Positions 43,418 to 54,419 of a stretch of DNA of 64,000 bases are shown here, one piece after another. Both the position numbers and the translations under genes were made by a program. The DNA is from Heracleum sosnowskyi. Its lineage: Eukaryota > Streptophyta > Magnoliopsida > Apiales > Apiaceae. Location: the NCBI GenBank assembly GCA_030848705.1, contig CM061235.1, positions 134,795,228-134,859,227 on the forward strand, written 5' to 3'. The stretch's first letter is position 1. Each line of letters begins with the position of its first letter. The notes beneath the pieces were generated by a model, which was not told the DNA's origin, ran no database searches, and was given only the letters and a program-made list of their open reading frames with translations.

Positions 43418-43630
43418 GATGTTTTAATTTTTTGTAAAGTACTAAGCCTTCGGGCGTTAACTTTGTAGCCTTCAGGCCTTTTCTCTTTGAATCTTATGCA
43501 TATTCGGTTTGTTTACCTTAACATAATTGTTCATTTATGTCTCTTCGGCTTTAATTGCTGCCTTGACACATTTTTATTTAATACTTGTCTCTTCTGCTTT
43601 AATTATCACCTTAACCTCTTAAAAATACAT

Positions 43631-43909
43631 AATTGAAATAATTTATGTGTCTTCGGCTTCGAATTCGCCTTAACATAGTTGAAATAATTTATGTATCTTC
43701 AGCTTCAAATTTGCCTTAACATAGTTGAAATAATTTATGTATCTTCGGCTTCAAATTTGCCTCAACACAATTGAAATAATTTATGTATCTTCGGCTTCGA
43801 GTTTGCCTTAACATAATTGAAATGATTTATATATCTTCGGCTTCGAATTTGCCTTAACATAATTGAAATGATTTATGTATCTTCGGCTTCGACTTCGCCT
43901 TAACATAAT
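43631..43909. repeat. Tandem repeat, six units of about 46 bp
   Basis: Units follow the pattern 'ttgaaataatttatgtatc' + 'ttcggcttcgaatttgcc' + 'ttaacata'. They sit between the end of the antisense gene and the end of integrase, on the 3' side of both genes. Degenerate units extend left to about 43530. Confidence 0.88.
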
Positions 43910-44218
43910 CCGGGTGCCCCAAACATGGATGAATTCGGGTGTCATCTTCCCAATTTATAAAATGTTTGTTTTTGAAAAAAGTCTTGCAACATTTATCTTG
44001 TTTGGTCGCGCCTAGATAAATGTTTGACTTGCTATAATTCACACTTATACTACAAATTAAGGCTGACATAAAAAGTTAAAACAACAAGCATATATTTTAA
44101 TTGATACTTTAGTTTAACTATACATGCTTTTTTAGGCGAATCAAAATACAATGTTGAATAAGAACTTTGGGGGGCGAACACCTTATAGTTGCAGACGTTC
44201 CTCTAAGTCGGGCGAAGC

Positions 44219-44578
44219 TTACTGGTAGTATATGCGTAGTCGCGAGGCGTGCCAGGTGTTTTTGATCGGGTCGTCGGACAAGGTTGTCAATTTGTAGGTT
44301 CCTGGTCGAACAACTTCAATTACCTTGTACGGCCCTTCCCAATTGGGCATTAACTTCCCTTGCTTTGTTGGCATAGAAGTGGCTAATTCCCGCAATACCA
44401 GATCCCCGACCATGAATGTTCTTTTCTTCACCCCGGAGTCATAGTATTGGGATGCTTGAAGCTGATATTTCAGGTTCCTTAGGTGAGCCGCCTCTATCTT
44501 CTTCCAGCAAATCCACATTTGCCCGAAGGCCGAACTCTTTTGATTCAATGTTGAACACCTCTGTTCGATAGGAGTCAA
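44219..44578 (-). pseudogene. C-terminal part of the Tat-type integrase (shifted frame)
   Basis: From about 44500 down to the stop at 44219 this frame carries the integrase C-terminal region with GDLVLRE, PNWEGPYKV and the LRIYYQ end. One indel near 44500 separates it from the preceding integrase frame. Confidence 0.85.
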
Positions 44579-45197
44579 GACTGACTTCTACAGGGACTAA
44601 GGCATCCGTGCCAAATGCCAGCTTGAAAGGTGTCTCGCCTGTAGACGATCGAGGGGTCGTTCGGTATGCCCACAGAACCCAAGATAATTCCTCGGCCCAA
44701 AGCCCTTTGGCGTCTTTTAGTCGCTTCTTTATCCCGTCGAAGATGATCTTGTTTGCTGCTTCGATTGCTCCATTTCCCTGAGAGTGACCGACCGAGCTGA
44801 ATTTTTGTTGTATTCCAAAATGGGTCAAGAATTTCCGGAATTTGTTCCCGATGAATTGTGTCCCGTTATCAGATACGCACACCTTCGGAATTCCGAATCT
44901 GAGTATGACTTGCTCCAACATGAATTTCTTTGCTGCTTCTTTGGTTATGGTCGCCAGTGGCCTTGCTTCTACCCACTTAGTCATATAGTCGATTACCACA
45001 ATGCAATATTTAGTTTGCTTAGTGCTTTTGGGTAGAATTCCCACGATATCCACGGCCCACATGGCGAAAGGAATTGGACTCAGAACCGATGCCATTTCTT
45101 CGGGCGGTTGCTTCGGAATGGTGCTGAATAGCTGACACTGTCGACATTTCTTCGCGTAATCAACTGCATTTGCTCGCAAAGTCGGCCAATAGAACCC
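44439..45197 (-). pseudogene. Integrase of the Tat-type gypsy element
   Basis: Continues in the same frame from RNase H after the TAA at 45198-45200. It contains the CRQCQ part of the zinc-binding domain and the integrase core, with acidic residues in AVDIVG, VSDNGTQF and GAIEAANK. The last motif matches the GxxE-A-N pattern of Tat integrases. Frameshifted near 44500 into the C-terminal part. Confidence 0.88.
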
Positions 45198-47618
45198 TTA
45201 CCTGAGGATTTTAAAGGCGAGTGACCGACCGAAAAGATGTTCCCCACATATTCCTTCGTGTACAGTTTCCAAAGCCAATCGTTGCTCTTCGGGGTCCAAA
45301 CACCTAAGGAGGGGTTCCGTCGCCGATCTCATGTACAACTTATTCCCGATGATGGTGTAGCTTGTCGCTCTGTACTTCACCTTCTGAGACTCCTTTCGGT
45401 ATAGGGGCAAGGTACCTTTTTCCAGGTAGGCCCTGATCGGAGTCATCCAGTTGATGCCTTGGTGGATTTCCATGCATTGTTGCTTGTCGATTGAAGGGAT
45501 TTTTACTTCAGTTAGGTAGATGGAACTTGTTAGATTATGGGTTTCTGCCGAAGCGAGTCTGGATAGTGCATCGACTCGGCTATTGTTCTCTCTCCCAATT
45601 TGGTTTAATTCGAATGATTCGAATGATACTAATAGGTCCTGTACTTTTGTGGCGTAGGCCTTGATTACCACTAACATAGAATCACTGAATGATCTTAAGT
45701 TTCTTACCTCGAGATTCTTGGCTAGATTTAATCCCGCAAGAAATGCTTCATACTCGGCTTCGTTGTTGGTCAACAGAAAAGTGAACCTTATCGCCTGGCA
45801 GATTTCGAAGCCATCTAGACTAGACAGAATTAATCCGGCCCCATATTTTGATCCTGCGACCGAACCATCTACAAACAACTTCCACTTGCCAGGTGACTGG
45901 ATTAGCTGTTCTTCGGGAGCCAGGTCTTTTGGTTTGGAGAAAGAACATTCGACCATGAAGTTTGCTAACGTTTGTGCCTTGATAGATGTCCTGGGGATAT
46001 ACACCAAATCATACTCTCCTAACTCGATGGACCATGCTACTACTCTTTCGGAAGCCTCCGGCCTTGTCAAGATCTTCTTGAGGGGTTGATCGGTTATGAT
46101 TTGCACCGTTCGCCTTTGGAAATAATGACGCAGCTTTCGGGTCGCCATTACCAGCCCATATGCGAACTTTTCGGCATTCGGGTATCTCGTTTCTGCGTCT
46201 TTCAACATGTGCGACACATAGAACACTGGGTGTTGACAACTTTCATGTTCTTTTACTAGTACTGCTCCCAACGTTCGGTTGCTTACTGCCAAATATAGCT
46301 GTAACGTTTCCTTCGGATCCGACCTCATCAAGATGGGTGCCTTGGTAAGATATTCTTTCACTTCCTCAAATGCTTTTTGACACTCTGGCCCCCATTCAAA
46401 ATTCTTCGATCCCCGAAGCGCTTCAAAGAAAGGCAAAGGTTTTTCCGTTGACCGGGAAATGAATCTACGCAGGGCGGCCATTCGTCTAGTCAGCTTTTTC
46501 ACATCCCGAACTGACTTCGGCTGCTCCATGTCGATTACAGCCTGTATCTTTTCTGGGTTCGCCTCAATCCCTCGGGCGCTAACCATGTATCCCAAGAACT
46601 TTCCACTGGACACTCCGAATGTGCATTTGTTCAGATTAATCTTCATACTGTGCTTCCTCAGTGTTTCGAAATATTCTTTGAGATCTTCCATGTGATCTTC
46701 AAACTGTGACTTGACGATCATGTCATCCACATAGCACTCCATGTTCCTGCCAATTTGCTTACGAAAAATCTTGTTGACCACTCTCTGGAATGTGGCCCCC
46801 GCATTCTTCAGGACGAAGGGCATTTTGATGTATGCATATGTTCCTTTCGGGATGATGAATGTTGTCTTCGGAATATCCTCGGCATTCATCGCTATCTGAT
46901 GATATCCTGAAAAAGAATCCAAAAAACTAAGTACCTGGTATCCTGCGACAGCATCTGTCAGCTGATCGATGCTAGGTAGCGGGTAGTGGTCCTTCAGACA
47001 AGCTTTGTTTAGGTCGGTGTAATCAACACACATTCTCCATTTGTTGTTGGCCTTCTTTACTACCACCACGTTGGCTAGCCAATCAGGGTATTCAATTTCT
47101 TCGATGAACTTAGCTTCCAACAGCTTCTCAACCTCGGCCTCGATAATTTTCTGCCTCTCCATGGCGAAAGTCCTTTTCTTTTGTTTCACTGGTTTGGCCC
47201 CAGGCTTAACATTGAGACAATGTTTTGCCGTCTTTGGATCTAACCCAGGCATTTCCTCGGGTTCCATATTTTTCCCGATCCGAACCATCTTACCCGAACA
47301 ACCTGTATATAGTTCTACTTCCTCGGTTTCCGCTGCTGGTTCGGCAATCGGATTGGATAGGTCTGCTCCAAATTTTTCCAATTCAATGTTCATGGTTTGG
47401 CGGCCTCCACTAGATTCGCCTTCAGTCCTCTTCCTTTTGCCTCCTTCGGAGAGTTCGAAATCCTGATCTTTCTCCAGGTCGTCCAGCATTATGATTCGGG
47501 CCGTTTTTTGGTCGCCTCTCATCTCGCCGATGCAATGCTCGGTCGGAAACTTTAACTTGATGGGGAATTGAGGCCACAGCCTGGAAGGATGTAAGAGCTG
47601 GCATTTCCAAGATTGCAT
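45198..47618 (-). pseudogene. Reverse transcriptase and RNase H of the Tat-type gypsy element
   Basis: About 806 codons. RT motifs include WRMCVDYTDLNKAC near residue 195, LSFLDSFSGYHQI and YVDDMIVKS. The first RNase H follows (YLAVSNRTLGAVLV), then a second, archaeal-type RNase H-like domain (WKLFVDGSVAGSKYGAGLIL, near 580). A second RNase H domain is a mark of the Tat lineage. A frameshift near 47560 separates it from protease. The TAA at 45198-45200 interrupts the join to integrase; a C-to-T change of a Gln codon would explain it. Confidence 0.92.
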
Positions 47619-48234
47619 TATAGGGGCTTTCTACCCGGACCACATAGAATTTGACCTGTTTTTCCACAGTGTAGGGAGCTTTACCTAAAAAAATAGATAA
47701 AGTAATGGTACCTTCGATGGGGACTGACTGATTGCCAAAACCATACAAGGGGGCTTCGTGGCATGGCTCCAACTGTTCGCCTCCAAGGTTCATTTTGCTG
47801 TAAGTCCGATGATATAGAATGTTCACCGAACTTCCCCCATCCACTAGTACCTTCCAGATTTTGTTTTGCCCGATCACAGGATTGATGATCAGGGGGTCTT
47901 CGTGGGGCCAAATCACATCTTCATAGTCGTCCTCGGTAAACATGATCGACATTGCCTGCTTGCTTGACTGAAACTGGTATAAATTGTATACCTGCTTTGC
48001 ATACATTTTCTTCGTCGTTTTACTGTCCCGACCCAGGGTACTTCCTTCGGAGATAGTCTTCACTTCGCCTCTATACCTCTCGCCCTCTTCGGGCTCCTTC
48101 CGTTTGTCTTCCTTCGGGGCTAGTTTATCCCTTAGGTCTTTGACAAATTTGTTTAGCTCTCCATCCTTGATCATTTTCTCGATCAGCTTCTTCAGGTGGT
48201 AACATTCATCGGTATTGTGGCATTTGTCCTGATA
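47422..48234 (-). pseudogene. Protease region of the Tat-type gypsy element
   Basis: The frame continues from gag after the TAA at 48235-48237, through HNTDECYHLKKLIE and into the aspartic protease with VDGGSSVNILYHRTY near 47850. It runs out of frame near 47560, where one indel shifts it relative to RT. Confidence 0.88.
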
Positions 48235-49602
48235 TTAGTCACAATATTTGTTACCATTCTTTTTGTAATCAGGCATCTTCATTCGGGTTGGGCGGACAAA
48301 ACCAGGCTTTCCTTTTATTTCATGGAGAATTTTCGAGATTGGTGCATTCAAAGGGGTGAACGTCGTGTTATCTCTATCTCTTCTTCGTTCGGCTCCTTTA
48401 TTCCGGCCCTTTGTTTCGTCTCGCCTGTCCTCATATCTTCGGCCAGACTCGTGTCTATCATGCCTTTTCCTCCCCCGATCTTCTCTTCTGTTTTCCTTGT
48501 ACCCCCCTAATTGATTCCATCTTTCTTCGGATGCTTTCTCCCTCAAGTATATATTATTCAAAGATTTAGGAGGAATATCATAAAGAGAGGATCGGAGCTT
48601 TTTACCTTTAACAGGGTCCAATCCCGCCGACAAGAATCCGGCTGCCTTCACCTTGTCCAAGTTCGTCACCATACCGGCTTCCTCCTTAAACCTGGCTAGA
48701 TAGTCCCCCAACTCTTCGTTCGGCCTTTGTCGACAGTGAATCAAGGCTTCAGTATCCTTCTCTCTTCGGCACAAGTGTGAATAATGCCTCAAGAATTTCC
48801 TTTTTAGCTGGTCGTACGAGCAGATTGATCTCGGTTTCATCGACATATACCACATAGTGGCAGCGCCCTTCGGGTATGTTTTGAACATCTTACACAACAT
48901 TATGTCGCAGTGCCCCATTCCAGTCATAAGGGACTTATATTTCTCGCAATGATCCTCAGGATCACCTTTCCCGTTGAACTCATTCATCTTCGGGAACTGT
49001 CCTCCCGAGGGAGGTCTATACTGCTCGATCTCCTCAGATACGACCGGTTCATGACTCACTTTGCGGTCGCCAAACATTGCCTTTTCCATTCGACTCAACC
49101 TATCATTCATATGAGGATCCCTTTCATCGTCAGTGTCCGAACAAACCGTGATATTCGAACGAATCCTTCGAGGGTGTGATTCAGAGTCTGAAGACTCATC
49201 TTCATCATTATGCACCCTCTTTTCTCTTCTGTGACTGGACAATATCAGTGTCTGCTCGCCAGTCTCCACGGCACCCTGAAGTGCCTTTTCTTCTGCGTCC
49301 AATTCAGCCCTTCGTCGTTTAATAGCTTCCAATTTGGCGAGGTCCTCCTCCCTTTTCTTCGCTCTAGCCTGAGCTTCTTCTTCTAGTCTTTCTTTTTCCC
49401 TTTGTTTTCCACTCTTCGCAGCAGTTTCTTCACTCCATTTGAGAATCATGGCTTTCTGCTCCTCAGGAGTGGGCATTGGACCTTCTTCCAGCTCGACATC
49501 GAAATTGAGGACTCGGTTTATTAGAGGCGTGGACGTAGAAGTTCCTTGGCGATGAGTTTCAGTAAAACCCAGTGCCCTATCATCAACGCTATCAATTGCC
49601 AT
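48235..49602 (-). CDS. Gag of the Tat-type gypsy element
   Basis: 455 residues. A charged N-terminal coiled coil (EEEAQARAKKREEDLAKLE) precedes the retrotransposon gag domain (WYMSMKPRSICSYDQLKRKF, HCRQRPNEELGDYLARF) at about 250-340. A basic Arg/Asp-rich segment and the start of a KYCD...HNTDEC region follow. An in-frame TAA at 48235 cuts it from protease, whereas gag and pol of Tat elements are normally continuous. Confidence 0.92.
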   Translation of the reverse strand: MAIDSVDDRALGFTETHRQGTSTSTPLINRVLNFDVELEEGPMPTPEEQKAMILKWSEETAAKSGKQREKERLEEEAQARAKKREEDLAKLEAIKRRRAELDAEEKALQGAVETGEQTLILSSHRREKRVHNDEDESSDSESHPRRIRSNITVCSDTDDERDPHMNDRLSRMEKAMFGDRKVSHEPVVSEEIEQYRPPSGGQFPKMNEFNGKGDPEDHCEKYKSLMTGMGHCDIMLCKMFKTYPKGAATMWYMSMKPRSICSYDQLKRKFLRHYSHLCRREKDTEALIHCRQRPNEELGDYLARFKEEAGMVTNLDKVKAAGFLSAGLDPVKGKKLRSSLYDIPPKSLNNIYLREKASEERWNQLGGYKENRREDRGRKRHDRHESGRRYEDRRDETKGRNKGAERRRDRDNTTFTPLNAPISKILHEIKGKPGFVRPTRMKMPDYKKNGNKYCD

Positions 49603-49637
49603 CGTTTTCCATTTGGTGTTACAAGCTTATTTGCACG

Positions 49638-49655
49638 TTCCCACAGACGGCGCCA
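49638..49655 (-). other. Primer binding site of the Tat-type gypsy element
   Basis: Minus-strand TGGCGCCGTCTGTGGGAA, two bases after the 5' LTR. TGGCGCC is the usual start in Tat/Athila-type elements. I do not assign the tRNA. Confidence 0.8.
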
Positions 49656-49657
49656 AA

Positions 49658-50076
49658 TGTTGGAACCAGATTTCTGATGGGTCGGACTCCAAATATCTCC
49701 TCGGGTTCACCTGCAAAGAGAGAAGAATACGAGGGGTTTGGTACCCGATTCACCTCTGGTGTGAGAATAAATTAAAAGGTTCCAGTGAGTTTGAATTGAA
49801 CGTGCAAGTGCTTGTGTGTATTATGAATTAAGTATTAACCTTTTAATGAAACCTGATATGAGCTTTTATAAGCATGGTTTGTAACGGTCGCCCGATATCC
49901 TAGGAGCCACTCGTACACATGCATTGTCCGGTTCACTCACCTAGAAAGTCGGGAGACTCGGTCCACTCCGCAACGGCTATGTGTAACTGACCGGACCGAA
50001 GTAATGGACCGGACTTATCCAACAAACCCCTTCGGCCCAGTTACTATTCGACTCAATTATACTTTGGCCTCCAACA
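49658..50076 (-). repeat. 5' LTR of the Tat-type gypsy element
   Basis: 419 bp, TGTTGGA...CCAACA (either strand), partner of 40386-40804. Confidence 0.93.
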
Positions 50077-50513
50077 ATGAAAATGAATCAAAATTAGAAA
50101 TGTAATTATGAAAATAGATACAAGTGTATTAATGACAATGTAGATACTGAAGTTACTGAAAGTATGCATACATTTACGCTATTTTAGTTTGATGGTCATA
50201 ATAATTAATAACTTACGTTTTATTTTAGAATTTTCTTTTCCCGTACATTTTTTTCTTTCTGGATACTCTCTCTGGCACCACGAGTATGTACAAATATATG
50301 CGAAATAGTGTACTAACATTATTGCTTACAAAACTAAAAGCTCTCTCCTTCTCTATAATAGCTGGTGAACTAAACTAGCTTCTCTGTCAAATTTGAGTGA
50401 GCTTTATCGGCACGCTGATATTTTCTTTCAGGTAAGGCACTCTACAGATCAACCAGATTGTCACATTACTTGATTCTTGTTACGAATCATGGTAAGCAAA
50501 GCTCACTTCTGTA
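50077..50513. other. Intergenic spacer
   Basis: No gene or repeat end recognised between the Tat element and the pogo-type transposon. Confidence 0.5.
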
Positions 50514-51705
50514 CAGTAAAACCTCTATAAATTAATAATGTTGGGACCGGGATATTTTATTAATTTAGAGAGATATTATTATATCGATAAATTAATAATT
50601 TATTAATTTAAAGAGGATTTACATAAGACCTTTAAATTTTCAAGTCTAATGTACTAGTTACAATATATATTAGTTAGAGATGAAAAATAAATTACAAAAA
50701 TAAGTTCCAAGGCACATTCGATGAATGTACATTCACAAGTTAATTGAATTTATCAAGTTCATTGTTTTTGAATAAGTAAAAAGTTAGTTCATAGTACCAA
50801 AAAGTTGGTCCATGGTACCAACGCAGTACATTAAACATGGTTAGAATTTGATCACTATAAAATGTCCACTGAAAATTTTTAAAATCACATCAACTATGGC
50901 TCCTAAACTAAAAGGTGTTCAAAAATCAACCATGACCAATCAACAACGAAAACTGTTATGTGAGTATAAGAGAGATCACCAAGGATGCACTCAACAAGAT
51001 TTGGTGCAGTGGGTTGACAAAACTTTCAATTTGAAAGTTAGTCAAGGAACAATATCAAACACTCTCAAGCGATCATCAGAGTTCCTATCAGATGACTTTG
51101 ACAAAAGTGGATCTTCCAAGCGTCACAAACCAGCCAAGTACCCGGACATGGAGAAAGTTGTTTATGAATGGTTTCTCCAACATCAAGAGCGTGTGAATAT
51201 AACAGGAGAGCTAATCATAGAGAAGGCAGTTGAGGCGCTGAAGCTTTTGTATCCACAGGATTCTTTAGAGCATAAACATTCACAAGGATGGCTTGAGAAA
51301 TTCAAGTTAAGGCATAGTATCAAATCATATCGCCGTTTCGGAGAAAGTGGCTCAGTCTTCACAACTTTTTGTTGCAATACGAGAAGACAATGCCCCAACT
51401 CTTAAGTGCAGTGAGGAGATTTAAAGATGAAGTCAATATAGATTTGAAGTTCAACAAAAAACAAGTGACTATAGATTCATTTTTTACTAGACAATCTTAG
51501 AATATGTATGGAATCTTTTAATGATTATTAATTTATAGTTTCGTTGGGACCAATATATATACTTTGGGATTTCAAAAAAGTTATTATCTTATTATTTTAT
51601 CGATTGGGGTCCAATTTTATACTTGTCCCAAGTTAGGACTGGACAAATTATTAATTTTATCGAGATTATTAATTTATCGAGTATTAATTTATAGAGGTTT
51701 TACTG
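50514..51705 (+). mobile_element. Pogo/Emigrant-type DNA transposon with perfect 24-bp inverted repeats
   Basis: 1,192 bp flanked by TA dinucleotides. The inverted repeats (50514-50537 and 51682-51705) are perfect and begin CAGTAAAACCTCTATAAATT. As I recall it, this is the terminus of plant Emigrant MITEs and of Lemi1-like pogo elements. The interior carries a transposase gene that keeps its DNA-binding N-terminus and extreme C-terminus but has lost the catalytic domain. Perfect ends suggest recent mobility, which would require a full-length pogo transposase elsewhere. Confidence 0.9.
50896..51405 (+). pseudogene. Internally deleted pogo-type transposase (CENP-B-like DNA-binding domain kept)
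   Basis: From the ATG at 50896, about 150 residues form the pogo/CENP-B type double helix-turn-helix: the first HTH with QQRKLLCEYKRDHQGCTQQDL and VSQGTISNTLK, the second with MEKVVYEWFLQHQER, NITGELIIEKA and GWLEKFKLRH. The DDE catalytic domain is absent. After residue 155 the frame runs into unrelated residues and stops at 51405. A different frame from about 51390 to 51500 encodes what looks like the original C-terminus, ending in QVTIDSFFTRQS. The product could still bind element ends without cutting. Confidence 0.82.
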
Positions 51706-51849
51706 TAAGTCCATAACGTTTTAACAAGAACAATGTTATCGCGCGTTCTCTATGATTTGTCGATGAAAGTTGGAAAATATTATTCACCCTCCTTAGCTTG
51801 TACCTTGGTGCAACAAACTTGCATGTAAATTCATAAAGTGCTAACAATT

Positions 51850-52025
51850 TTACTTTTTACGATAATTTTTACTCGGATAAGCAAATACGAGACAAACTTG
51901 TATGTATATCAATTAGGTGCTAATAATTTTATTATTTACGATGATGATTTTCGGGATAAGCATAGATCAATAAAGGGCTACTAGTTTAATTTTTACGATG
52001 ATTATTTCCATGATAAGCATATACA
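51850..52025. repeat. Three degenerate copies of a 70-75-bp block
   Basis: The core 'tttttacgatgattattttc..gataagcatat' recurs three times in tandem upstream of the NPF pseudogene. Confidence 0.5.
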
Positions 52026-52108
52026 GGGACGACCCCTGTCTGTATTACTACTATGTAGTATGACCCCAAGAAAGGAGATATTCAGAAGATATATATAGCT
52101 GGAAGATA

Positions 52109-54419
52109 ATGCCTAGATCAGATGAAATATTAAAACAGAAGCAGATGGAGATGATAGAAGAGCCTCTTCTTCTAACCCCAAGTCCTGATCCCAAAGGAGG
52201 CTTCAAAACCATACCATTCATCTTAGGTAAGAATCAACCACAAATAACAACGTCTTTATTTTTTTTAAACATCTAGTAAATTTATTTATTTTTCCTAATA
52301 ATTATGTCCTAGTTACTATAAATTTTCAAAAAGTGTATATATGATATACGCACACTGCACTGTTGGTAAAATATTAGATGATGCTATATAATTCTTTTGA
52401 TACTAAACATACTATTGTAACTTTGTTCAATTATCAAAGTTTAAAGATACTGTATTTATCGTTAATTTACAGTGAGGTAGTCAAATGTAATATTAAAAAG
52501 TATGGATTTCCGACACCCAACTAAGAAGTTTAGTTCAAAAATATACAATAAAATTTCTTTTTCTTTCTTTTTTTTTTTTGGCAGCAAATTCTTCGTTTGA
52601 GAGACTGGCAAGTTCTGGGTTGTCACCAAATATGATAAGATACTTGATGAATGAATATCATTTGAATGTCACAACGGGAAACAACATCATTCTTCTCTGG
52701 TCGGCAGCTTCCAATTTCCTACCAGTTCTCGGGGCTCTCTTTGCTGATTCTCTCTTGGGTCGATTTAAAATGATTGGACTTGGATCTATTTTCAGCTTAC
52801 TGGTACTACATTATTATTTTTTTAATTTGGAGTATTAGGTAAATGCTGCTTCCTGCATATAGCTATCCTATGTAATGCGTTTTCTAATTTCTACTTTTGT
52901 AAAAGGGGATGATTATGCTATGGCTAACAACCCTCATCACACAAGCGAGACCACCTCCTTGCATCGGATCTGTCGAAACAACTTGCATCTCCTCAAATTA
53001 CCAATTGATTCTCCTATGTTCTTCCTTCGGCCTTCTTTCTATAGGGGCGGGGGGCATCAGATCATCTTCAGTAGCCTTCGGTGCAAACCAATTGGCAAAT
53101 GAAGATGTTAACCTAGCAAGTTCCAGGTCTTTACAGAGTTATTTCAACTGGTACATTGCTACAAGCTCAGTTTCGGTGGTCCTGGCTTCAACAGTACTCG
53201 TATACACTCAGGATAAAATGGGATGGAAAATTGGATTTGGGGTTCCTGTAGTGCTTATGTTTTTGTCAGCACTTTCTTTCTTTGTGGCTTCTCCCTTATA
53301 TGTCAAGCTGAAGAGTAAATCAAGCTTGATTACTGGATTTTTTCGAGTGATCGCAGCCGCATACAACAATAGACATGCAGATTTACCATCCGACACCAGA
53401 AATGTTTTGTTTCATCACAAGGAGGATTCCAAAAGGATTGTCCCCGGTGAGAAGCTAAGGTATCATGATTTTCGCCTTTCTGGATGCTCTATTTTGAATT
53501 TTGAGTATCTATCCCAAAATCCTAAAAGCAATATACTTATATATAGGTTTCTTAATAAAGCTTGCCTAGTTAAAGATGTTCAGGAGCAAGAGACGGAAGC
53601 TGATGGAAAAACTAGCAAAAGCCTCTCGAGTAATATTTGTACAGTAGATCAAGTGTAGGAATTTAAAACGCTACTCAAGGTGATTCATTTGTGGTCTACT
53701 GGGATGCTAATGTCTATAAACATGAATCAGCCTTCTTTTCCTTTACTCCAAGCGACGTCAATGGATCGCCATATTACTTCGGACTTCGAAATCCCTGCCG
53801 GATCTTTCGGAACGATAGCAACCTTCGCTCTCACACTATGAGTGGTACTTTATGATCGAGTCATTATTCCCCTAGGGTCTAAAATCATAGGAAAACCTAT
53901 TAGCCTCACGATCAAGCAAAGAATGGGCATGGGGATATTTATTTCCTTCCTGGCTATGGCAGTATCGGCTATTGTTGAGGGTATTCAAAGGGATCGGGCA
54001 GTTGAAGTAGGAAATCTTAATGAAACACTACCAACAGTACAGATGTCTGCAATGTGGTTAGTCCCACAAAATTGTTTAAGCGGCATTGCGGAAGCTTTAA
54101 ATGCTGTTGCTCTGATCGAGTTCTTCTATAGAGAATTCCCGGGCAGCATGTCTAGTATATCATCCACTATGTACGGGGTTGGAATGTCAGCTGGAAATTT
54201 GATAGCTAGTTTTTTAATGAGTACCATTGATGATGTTAGTGGAAGAGAAGGGAAGGCTAGTTGGATTTCGAGTAATATTAATGAAGGTCACTATGATTAA
54301 ATTACTGATTTCTTGCAGGATTGAGCCTGATTAATTTGATGTACTTTTTTCTTTGTAGCTGGGCTTATGGTCCTTGTGAGGGAGAACACATAGAACCCAG
54401 AATGTCAAGCACTGAATGA
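52109..54419 (+). pseudogene. NPF (NRT1/PTR family) proton-coupled transporter, broken
   Basis: NPF proteins are 12-helix plasma-membrane or vacuolar carriers of nitrate, peptides or hormones. Exons: 52109-52226, 52585-52802, 52906-53459 and 53547-54419, with phases that agree. Family marks: KGGFKTIPFI, NSSFERLASSGL, WSAASNFLPVLGALFADSLLGRF, LITQARPPPC, YFNWYIATSS and, at the end, WAYGPCEGEHIEP. Lesions: an in-frame TAG at 53656-53658, TGA at 53839-53841, TAA at 54298-54300, and one missing base just after it that shifts the last 35 codons. The first Glu of the ExxER motif is Ser here. Everything else is well preserved, so the loss is recent. Closest by feel to the NPF1 or NPF2 group; substrate unknown. 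Confidence 0.85.

Larger units (their letters stand above)
40386..50076 (-). mobile_element. Ty3/gypsy retrotransposon, Tat-type, with antisense extra gene
   Basis: 9,691 bp on the minus strand, LTRs of 419 bp (40386-40804, 49658-50076) starting TGTTGGA and ending CCAACA. The flanking pentamers ATGGA (40381-40385) and ATGAA (50077-50081) are a target duplication with one mismatch. The primer site begins TGGCGCC. Sense order is gag, protease, RT, RNase H, integrase, each damaged by stops or frameshifts. Downstream of integrase lies an opposite-strand gene (41646-43417), a feature known in the Tat lineage. About 22 LTR differences in 419 bp by hand count make it the oldest of the three elements. 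I found no convincing polypurine tract. Confidence 0.93.

Noticed and set aside
44164..44178. Polypurine tract of the Tat element (tttggggggcgaac)
   Set aside because: It is purine-rich on the plus strand, whereas the element is sense on the minus strand, and it is 3.4 kb from the LTR.
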